NCBI RefSeq assembly: GCF_900182645.1
Contig: NZ_FXTA01000003.1
Span: forward strand, 719,356 to 783,355
Origin: Flavobacterium resistens
GTDB taxonomy: Bacteria; Bacteroidota; Bacteroidia; Flavobacteriales; Flavobacteriaceae
Reading direction: 5' to 3'
Length of the DNA stretch: 64,000 bases
Shown: piece after piece, positions 58,490 to 64,000 of the stretch
How positions within the stretch are numbered: the first letter of the stretch is position 1
Layout of the letters: the number at the start of each line of letters is the position of its first letter
Notes under the pieces: model-generated
The model's input: the letters and a program-made list of their open reading frames with translations, nothing else
What the model was told of the DNA's origin: nothing
Databases searched by the model: none
Translations under genes and position numbers: made by a program

Positions 58490-59938
58490 ATGAGCAAAAA
58501 ATCCTTGTACCAAAAAGAGGTATCATTACAAGTCGACCGAAGAAGAGCTGGTGTCGAATTAATCAAAGTTATAAGTGATTTATGGTATGACAAATCCATC
58601 GAAATGGTTTTATTTAAAAACCAATTATTGGATAAAAATGTCAGCGATATAATCAATCTGCATCAATATGCAGGTGAATTTGTTGGCAAACCCATTACCA
58701 TTTTTGATTCGGTTGAAATCGCAAAAGTAGTTTTGTCGTTAGACTTGCCACCTGCAAAAATAGATTTAGGCAAATTAACTTATGAATATCGCTTAGAAGA
58801 TGAAAAATATCCTGATGCAAGATACTTTGTTATGGATAAATTAAAAAACGCAAAATCTTCTAAAGAGGTTCAGCCAAAAGATGTTGTTTTATATGGTTTC
58901 GGAAGAATTGGACGTTTATTGGCCAGAGAATTAATGTCTAAAACCGGAAAAGGAAATCAATTACGTTTGAGAGCAATTGTAACTCGAGATAAAAATGATG
59001 CGTCAAGTTTAGAGAAACGAGCTTCTCTTTTACGTTATGATTCGATTCACGGTGATTTCCAAGGTTCTGTAACTGCAGATCCTAAAAATAACGCTTTAAT
59101 TATCAACGGAACAACTGTTCATATTATATCAGCAAATACGCCAGAAGAAATTGATTATACCACTTATGGAATCAATGATGCCCTAGTAATTGATAATACC
59201 GGAGCATTTAGCACAGAAGAAGCCCTAAAAAGACATTTAACCTCAAACGGAGCAAGCAAAGTTTTACTTACTGCTCCAGGAAAAGGCGTTCCGAATATTG
59301 TACATGGTGTAAATCACAATGATTTTAATCCTGATGAAATCAATATTTTTTCTGCTGCATCTTGTACTACAAATGCCATAACTCCAGTTTTAAAGGTAAT
59401 TGAAGATACTCTTGGAGTCGTAAAAGGGCATTTGGAAACCATTCATGCTTACACAAACGACCAAAATTTGGTTGACAATATGCACAGAAAATACCGTCGT
59501 GGAAGAGCTGCTGCATTAAATATGGTCATCACCGAAACTGGCGCCGGAAGTGCTGTTGCAAAAGCTTTGCCATCATTAGAAGGAAAACTGACTTCAAATG
59601 CTATTCGGGTTCCGGTTCCAAATGGATCTCTTGTTGTTTTAAATCTAGAAGTTAAGAAAGCAACGTCGATTTTGGCCATTAACAAAATCATGAAAAAATA
59701 CGCTCTTGAAGGCGAGCTTGTCGAACAAATAAAATATTCTTTGAATAATGAATTAGTATCATCTGATATTGTGGGAACTTCTGCACCTTCAATTTATGAC
59801 AGTAATGCTACAATTGTTTCAAAAGATGGAAAAAACATAGTACTTTATATTTGGTACGATAACGAATATGGCTACAGCCATCAGGTAATTCGTCTTGCAA
59901 AATACATTGCAAAAGTGAGACGTTTTACTTACTATTAA
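58490..59938 (+). CDS. Glyceraldehyde-3-phosphate dehydrogenase, long form
   Basis: A 482-residue GAPDH with an extra N-terminal region of about 125 residues (LYQKEVSLQVDRRRAGVELIKVISDLW ... KIDLGKLTYEYRLED). The Rossmann motif YGFGRIGRLLARE starts at about 136. The catalytic cysteine lies in SAASCTTNAITP (about 291-295), and the NEYGYSHQVIRL end is typical. Oxidising and reducing directions cannot be told. The extension is normal for a second GAPDH type of Bacteroidetes but has no known job. Monocistronic. Confidence 0.93.
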   Translation: MSKKSLYQKEVSLQVDRRRAGVELIKVISDLWYDKSIEMVLFKNQLLDKNVSDIINLHQYAGEFVGKPITIFDSVEIAKVVLSLDLPPAKIDLGKLTYEYRLEDEKYPDARYFVMDKLKNAKSSKEVQPKDVVLYGFGRIGRLLARELMSKTGKGNQLRLRAIVTRDKNDASSLEKRASLLRYDSIHGDFQGSVTADPKNNALIINGTTVHIISANTPEEIDYTTYGINDALVIDNTGAFSTEEALKRHLTSNGASKVLLTAPGKGVPNIVHGVNHNDFNPDEINIFSAASCTTNAITPVLKVIEDTLGVVKGHLETIHAYTNDQNLVDNMHRKYRRGRAAALNMVITETGAGSAVAKALPSLEGKLTSNAIRVPVPNGSLVVLNLEVKKATSILAINKIMKKYALEGELVEQIKYSLNNELVSSDIVGTSAPSIYDSNATIVSKDGKNIVLYIWYDNEYGYSHQVIRLAKYIAKVRRFTYY

Positions 59939-59965
59939 TATAAAACCAAAACCAACTATTTCTAA

Positions 59966-59993
59966 AATCCATCAAGTTTTCTTGGTGGATTTT
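59966..59993. terminator. Terminator between gap and lrp
   Basis: Stem AAATCCATCAAG / CTTGGTGGATTT, then T, between two convergent genes. Confidence 0.8.
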
Positions 59994-60000
59994 TCTTTTA

Positions 60001-60459
60001 TTAAATCGGAAGAACTGTGGTGCTTTTAACTTCTGAAATAACAAAAACAGTATTTATTAAAGAAACTTCAGGCAGAGTAGACAATTTTTTTTGATGAAAA
60101 TGATGATAACTTTCCATATCAGGTATTATAATTTTAAGCATATAATCAAAATTTCCCGAAACATAATTACATTCGACAACTTCAGGCATTTCCAAAATAG
60201 CTTGATTAAATCCTTCCGACGTATCATAAGTCTGTTTGGTTAAAGTAACTTGACAATAAACTGTTAAATTATTACCCAATTTTTTCTTGTTTAAAATAGA
60301 GACATACTTCTCTATAACACCCTCTTTTTCAAGACGTTTTACACGATCATGAACAGGCGTCAGAGACAAATTTATTTTATTTGCTATGTCTTTTAATGTA
60401 TAATGTGCATTTTCCTGTAAAAGACGTAAGATTTTTTTGTCAATATCATCTAAAACCAT
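60001..60459 (-). CDS. Lrp/AsnC-family transcriptional regulator
   Basis: A 152-residue feast/famine regulator. N-terminal helix-turn-helix (1-60, DDIDKKILRLLQENAHYTLKDIANKINLSLTPVHDRVKRLEKEGVIEKYVS) and an amino-acid-binding RAM domain (about 67-145, NYVSGNFDYMLKIIIPDMESYHHF). Divergent from alanine dehydrogenase, the standard arrangement for AldR/AsnC-type regulators that sense alanine. A 9-bp inverted repeat between them (60534-60542 with 60566-60574, 32 bp centre to centre) is a candidate binding site. Confidence 0.93.
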   Translation of the reverse strand: MVLDDIDKKILRLLQENAHYTLKDIANKINLSLTPVHDRVKRLEKEGVIEKYVSILNKKKLGNNLTVYCQVTLTKQTYDTSEGFNQAILEMPEVVECNYVSGNFDYMLKIIIPDMESYHHFHQKKLSTLPEVSLINTVFVISEVKSTTVLPI

Positions 60460-60533
60460 AACGAAAACGTTTTCTTTAATTAATATAATTTAGTCATTTT
60501 TTCTCTTTTTGGAAGTTTAAAAGCCTTCAAACA

Positions 60534-60574
60534 GAAAATATTTCTGTAAAAGTATAAAATAAAATAATATTTTC
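60534..60574. promoter_or_regulatory. Candidate Lrp/AsnC operator
   Basis: GAAAATATT (60534-60542) and AATATTTTC (60566-60574), perfect inverted copies three helical turns apart, in the lrp-ald divergent spacer and about 40 bp upstream of the ald -7 element. Confidence 0.4.
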
Positions 60575-60614
60575 TTATTTATAAGCCAATTATCAATAAT
60601 ATATTCTCTACTAG

Positions 60615-60622
60615 TAACTTTG
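60615..60622 (+). promoter_or_regulatory. -7 element (TAACTTTG) of ald
   Basis: Exact TANNTTTG, 37 bp before the ald start codon. Confidence 0.5.
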
Positions 60623-60659
60623 TAAAACAAATTCAAGAAAAACAAAAAAATATAACAAT

Positions 60660-61778
60660 ATGATAATAGGTGTTCCAAAAGAAATCAAAAACAATGAGAA
60701 TCGTGTAGCATTAACTCCAGCTGGTGTTTCTGAAATGAAAAAACACGGACATGTTGTTTATGTACAATCAACTGCAGGTTTAGGAAGTGGATTTGCTGAT
60801 GAAGAATATACAAATGCTGGTGCAGTAGTTTTAGGAACTATTGAAGAAGTTTACGCGATTGCCGAAATGATCATCAAAGTAAAAGAACCAATTGCATCTG
60901 AATATCCATTAATCAAAAAAGATCAATTACTTTTTACTTATTTTCACTTTGCTTCATCAGAGGAATTAACTCATGCAATGCTTGAAAAAGGTGCAGTTTG
61001 TTTAGCTTATGAAACTGTAGAAAAAACAGACCGCAGTCTACCTTTATTAGTTCCAATGTCTGAAGTTGCAGGTCGTATGGCTATTCAGCAAGGAGCTAAA
61101 TATCTTGAAAAACCATTAAAAGGAAGAGGAATTCTTTTAGGTGGTGTTCCAGGTGTTCCACCAGCAAAAGTATTAGTTTTAGGTGGAGGTATTGTTGGAA
61201 CTCAAGCAGCTAAAATGGCAGCAGGTTTAGGAGCTCAAGTTACTATTATGGATTTAAGTTTGCCACGTTTACGTCAATTAGACGATATTATGCCAGCGAA
61301 TGTAAATACAGAAATGTCTAATCATTATAACATCACTAGAGCGATTAAAGATGCTGATTTAGTTGTTGGTGCTGTTTTAATTCCAGGAGCAAAAGCGCCT
61401 CACTTAATTACTCGTGACATGCTTAAATTAATGCGTCCAGGAGCAGTTGTAGTTGACGTTGCAGTTGATCAAGGTGGTTGTATCGAAACTTGCACACCTA
61501 CAACTCACGAAAATCCAACTTTCATTATTGATGATATTGTTCACTATTGTGTAGCTAACATGCCAGGAGCTGTTCCTTACACTTCTACTTTAGCTTTAAC
61601 TAATGCAACTTTACCATATGCTGTACAATTAGCAAATAAAGGATGGGAAAAAGCATGTGCAGAAAACGAAGAATTAAGAAAAGGATTAAACGTAGCTAAT
61701 GGAAAAATCCTTTACAAAGGAGTTGCTGAAGCTTGGAATCTTCCTTATAATGAAGAATTAGTGTTAGCAAACGCATAG
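60660..61778 (+). CDS. ald: Alanine dehydrogenase
   Basis: NAD-dependent enzyme of 372 residues interconverting L-alanine and pyruvate. It begins MIIGVPKEIKNNENRVALTPAG (pyruvate-binding Arg), with Lys in IKVKEP (about 75), His in YFHFASS (about 96), the NAD motif VLGGGIVGTQAAKMA (about 173-187), and DDIVHYCVANMPGAVPYTST late. Codons are AT-rich and conserved. It is controlled probably by the divergent Lrp/AsnC gene. Monocistronic with its own terminator. Confidence 0.97.
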   Translation: MIIGVPKEIKNNENRVALTPAGVSEMKKHGHVVYVQSTAGLGSGFADEEYTNAGAVVLGTIEEVYAIAEMIIKVKEPIASEYPLIKKDQLLFTYFHFASSEELTHAMLEKGAVCLAYETVEKTDRSLPLLVPMSEVAGRMAIQQGAKYLEKPLKGRGILLGGVPGVPPAKVLVLGGGIVGTQAAKMAAGLGAQVTIMDLSLPRLRQLDDIMPANVNTEMSNHYNITRAIKDADLVVGAVLIPGAKAPHLITRDMLKLMRPGAVVVDVAVDQGGCIETCTPTTHENPTFIIDDIVHYCVANMPGAVPYTSTLALTNATLPYAVQLANKGWEKACAENEELRKGLNVANGKILYKGVAEAWNLPYNEELVLANA

Positions 61779-61815
61779 TGCTAACATTAAAATAAGTGCT
61801 TACTAAACACTATTT

Positions 61816-61847
61816 AAAAGGCTTTTCTTAATTGAAAAGCCTTTTTT
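61816..61847 (+). terminator. ald terminator
   Basis: Stem AAAAGGCTTTTC / GAAAAGCCTTTT with T run. Confidence 0.88.
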
Positions 61848-61853
61848 TATACA

Positions 61854-61879
61854 AAAAGCCAGTCAATTGACTGGCTTTT
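61854..61879 (-). terminator. pafA-side terminator
   Basis: Perfect palindrome AAAAGCCAGTCAA/TTGACTGGCTTTT between convergent ald and the phosphatase gene. Confidence 0.82.
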
Positions 61880-61899
61880 ATTTTTTTATTTATTGTGAA

Positions 61900-63540
61900 T
61901 TATTTTTTAGTATTCAAAACTTCTTTTTTCTCATCTAAAACTTCCTGCATTACTTTTGCTTCAGTTCCATTAGGGAAAGCAACTTTGATTTTTTGTGCAA
62001 CAGTTGGAGCAATTTCCGTAATCGCTTTTTTATCATATGATTCACCTTTTTTAATGTGCCACCCGAAAAATATAGCAGGCACATGAGTATCATAACTATA
62101 AGGCGTTCCATGTGAAGTACCTGTTGGTGAATATTCTATATTACCCGGTTTATCAATTACAACCATATCACCATCTTGTGTTACATCATAACCTTTTGCA
62201 ACAAAATTTAAGTAATAATCATTTCCTGCGTTAGCTAAAATTTCTTCTTCTGTATATACTTTTTTAACTTGTGGCTGTGAAATCAAAAAGTCTTTAAAAG
62301 CTTGTTTTACTTTTGTCAATTCTAAACCTTTATCTTTAATTATTTGCTTATTGAAGAAAATATTAAAATTTGAATAATTCTGTAATAAATCAACTCCAAA
62401 AGTTCTAACTGAAAAATCCTGAAGGCTTTTACGCACATCTTTTGACGGATAATTGTCTACATTGTATTTACGATCTTTCAAATAAATCACATTCTCAGCT
62501 CCCGCATGATCTGCAGTTAAAAATAAAAGATAATTTCCTTTACCAACAGTTTTATCTAAATAAGCCAAGAAGTCAGCAATAGTTTGATCTAATCTCAAAT
62601 AAGTATCTTGAAGTTCCATTGAGCGTGGTCCAAGTAAATGCCCAACATAATCCGTAGAAGAAAAACTTACAGTTAAGAAATCTGTAATATCGTCCTTACC
62701 AAGATTCTCCTTTTCAATAGCTTTTTTTGCAAATTCAGCTAATAAATCATTTCCAAATGGAGTTGATCTAATAACTCCCGCATCATTCTTCTCATACATT
62801 GTTTTTAAATCATAAGGGAAAACCGGTGCAGCACTTCCGTACAATTTACCTTCATACGGATTATTATCAGGAAGACTTTCATTATAAACCAAAGCTGGTT
62901 TATACAAATCCCAACCTTTATTAATATATTTCAAATAATTTTTTTCGTTATTGAATTCCGTTACCCACTCTGGCAATTTTTCTCCATAAAAAGTACTCGA
63001 AATAAAAGAACCTGTTTTACTGTACCAGAAAGCCCAATTAGCAAAATGACCAGCAGGTAAAATTGCACCACGATCTTTAAGGCTCATTCCAATAACTTTT
63101 CCTTGGAAATTAGTTGCCATTCTAACTTCGTCTGTAATGGTAGTACTCTGAAGATTTTTCGGAGACATTGCACCTTCTTCGACAGTTCCATCGCCAACCG
63201 TTTTTACTCCTGCATCATCAGTACAATATGTTTCTTTGCCTAAAGTTCTACTAAACCACTCATTACCGACTATGCCATGAGTTGCTGGCGTTGTACCTGT
63301 GTAAATTGAAGCGTGGCCTGGTGCAGTATAAGTTGGCATGTAATTATAATGCATATTCTGAAAAGTGAATCCTTCATTCATTAATCTCTTGAAACCATTT
63401 TGTGTAAAATCATCCGAAAAACGATATAAATATTCCATTTTCATCTGATCTACAACAATACCAACAACCAACTTAGGACGCTGTTGAGCATTTAAATTTG
63501 CAATAACAAACAATGTCAACAATACAATAGTTTTTTTCAT
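61900..63540 (-). CDS. pafA: PafA-type alkaline phosphatase
   Basis: A 546-residue exported phosphatase. Start at ATG 63540 gives the signal peptide MKKTIVLLTLFVIANLNAQ; the further Met at 63579 is rejected. Alkaline phosphatase fold: VVGIVVDQMK first metal site, the nucleophile Thr72 in TYTAPGHASIYTG, SFSSTDYVGHLLGP, FLTADHAGAENV and a C-terminal GTSHGTPYSYDTHVPAIFFGWHI. The threonine nucleophile is the mark of PafA. It releases phosphate from monoesters in the periplasm. A TATTTTTG -7 element (63570-63563) precedes it. Confidence 0.93.
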   Translation of the reverse strand: MKKTIVLLTLFVIANLNAQQRPKLVVGIVVDQMKMEYLYRFSDDFTQNGFKRLMNEGFTFQNMHYNYMPTYTAPGHASIYTGTTPATHGIVGNEWFSRTLGKETYCTDDAGVKTVGDGTVEEGAMSPKNLQSTTITDEVRMATNFQGKVIGMSLKDRGAILPAGHFANWAFWYSKTGSFISSTFYGEKLPEWVTEFNNEKNYLKYINKGWDLYKPALVYNESLPDNNPYEGKLYGSAAPVFPYDLKTMYEKNDAGVIRSTPFGNDLLAEFAKKAIEKENLGKDDITDFLTVSFSSTDYVGHLLGPRSMELQDTYLRLDQTIADFLAYLDKTVGKGNYLLFLTADHAGAENVIYLKDRKYNVDNYPSKDVRKSLQDFSVRTFGVDLLQNYSNFNIFFNKQIIKDKGLELTKVKQAFKDFLISQPQVKKVYTEEEILANAGNDYYLNFVAKGYDVTQDGDMVVIDKPGNIEYSPTGTSHGTPYSYDTHVPAIFFGWHIKKGESYDKKAITEIAPTVAQKIKVAFPNGTEAKVMQEVLDEKKEVLNTKK

Positions 63541-63562
63541 ACTTAAATTATAATATTTATAA

Positions 63563-63570
63563 CAAAAATA
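63563..63570 (-). promoter_or_regulatory. -7 element (TATTTTTG) of pafA
   Basis: Exact TANNTTTG on the minus strand, 22 bp before the start codon. No TTG at the ideal distance. Confidence 0.45.
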
Positions 63571-63700
63571 AGTATTCACATTTAAAAAGGCTAGCTCAGG
63601 CTAATTTAAAACCTAAAATTGACTTTAATTTAACAGAATTACATCACTAGATAAAACACTATATTATTAATTGAATTTAAAATACTACGTAAAAAATATT

Positions 63701-63831
63701 TTGGGCGTTTCCCTCCGGGCCGTGCTATCCGCTATATCTTTTGCGGGAGTATTTTTAGGCTAATCGAGCGAGCTGCTTGCTTTCCGCAAAAGGATGCCGC
63801 TCCCATCACTAACGCGCTTCGGGGCAAATGA
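63701..63831. repeat. Structured intergenic element, copy 2, next to the rRNA operon
   Basis: GC-rich block between pafA and the rRNA terminator. It starts TTGGGCGTTTCCCTCCGGG, continues with GCTATCC, complementary ATCTTTTGCGG / CCGCAAAAGGAT segments, a central GAGCGAGCTGCTTGC, and ends CCATCACTAACGC. Order and spacing of blocks agree with 15688-15821. GCGTT and AACGC near the ends form an inverted terminal pair. I recall this GGGCGTTTCCC-type sequence as widespread in Bacteroidetes; no function known. Confidence 0.6.
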
Positions 63832-63875
63832 TAAGTTTCAGTTTCCAGAGGATTCCTCCAAAAGGTTTATAAACA

Positions 63876-63907
63876 AAAAAATCCCCATCAAATGAATGAT
63901 GAGGATT
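63876..63907 (-). terminator. rRNA operon terminator
   Basis: On the minus strand AATCCTCATCA pairs with TGATGGGGATT, followed by a run of T. Lies 12 bp after the 5S rRNA. Confidence 0.88.
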
Positions 63908-63918
63908 CTCAAAAGAAA

Positions 63919-64000
63919 GGCGACGACATACTCTCCCACATAATTGCAGTACCATCTGCGCAGGCGGGCTTAACTTCTCTGTTCGGGATGGGAAGAGGTG
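63919..64000 (-). rRNA. rrf: 5S ribosomal RNA, 3' part (5' end beyond the window)
   Basis: Read on the minus strand, the sequence contains CATCCCGAACAGAGAAGTTA, AAGCCCGCCTGCGCAGATGG and TGGGAGAGTATGTCGTCGCC, the standard bacterial 5S loop B, loop E and terminal stem sequences. About 82 nt are visible. The 23S and 16S genes must lie beyond the right edge, transcribed leftward. Confidence 0.95.

Noticed and set aside
63701..63831. Integron attC site, because of GCGTT and AACGC near the ends
   Set aside because: An attC needs RYYYAAC at the left and GTTRRRY at the right; here the order is reversed. No integrase is present.

Overview
The window looks like chromosomal DNA of a Flavobacterium-type member of the Bacteroidetes. 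The evidence is the low G+C content, promoters with a TANNTTTG -7 element instead of an E. coli -10 box, very few Shine-Dalgarno sites, and family markers such as an energy-transducer TonB protein, carboxypeptidase-like regulatory and TonB-plug domains, a PafA-type phosphatase, a long-form GAPDH and a methylmalonyl-CoA mutase pair. It is mostly core chromosome. I see no prophage, insertion sequence, CRISPR array or conjugative module.

Layout. 0-11 kb: truncated Kef-type antiporter, 1-Cys peroxiredoxin, AEC transporter, an Rrf2 regulator with its SDR target, MeaB, an LTA-synthase-like sulfatase, MATE pump and a small outer-membrane protein. 11-16 kb: a phosphate and redox group (imelysin-like/di-haem peroxidase fusion, PhoX-like lipoprotein, PPK2). 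16-24 kb: CPBP protease, then an ECF sigma factor, its probable anti-sigma factor, a VWA protein and a small exported protein; the last three share a mini TonB-plug module. A scramblase-like protein, an SDR and a two-repeat hypothetical follow. 24-37 kb, nearly all minus strand: MtaB, small enzymes, a degenerate helicase, an NtrC-like regulator without a DNA-binding domain, a NatAB-type exporter, DnaJ-GrpE, tRNA-Trp and HisS. 37-46 kb: MacB-like permease, PrmC, RibD, YigZ, a thioesterase, DnaA (possible origin), LMW phosphatase, RsmI-like methyltransferase and TonB. 46-53 kb: aminotransferase, dienoyl-CoA reductase-like SDR, Udk, DivIC/FtsB and both mutase subunits. 53-64 kb: lysozyme-like protein, MltG, GNAT, DapF, HtrA, GAPDH, Lrp with alanine dehydrogenase, PafA, and the 3' end of an rRNA operon (5S, minus strand).

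Three patterns stand out. First, the sigma/anti-sigma/VWA/plug cluster (17.6-21.7 kb) looks like a surface-signalling unit without a TonB receptor barrel; it is my best candidate for an undescribed system. Second, at least ten spacers carry word-like repeats: short oligomers repeated in tandem on one arm with their reverse complement on the other. Each locus has its own word, and the repeats often supply the stop codon of a flanking gene. Third, a 17-bp operator-like sequence occurs with one mismatch just before both the Rrf2 gene and the SDR gene beside it.

Functional links. MeaB (5.5 kb) should serve the mutase encoded 44 kb away. MltG, DapF, the lysozyme-like protein and FtsB/DivIC concern the cell wall and division. 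PhoX-like, PPK2 and PafA all handle phosphate. Lrp/AsnC is divergent from ald and probably controls it. All functions are read from sequence patterns and family knowledge; no database search was run.
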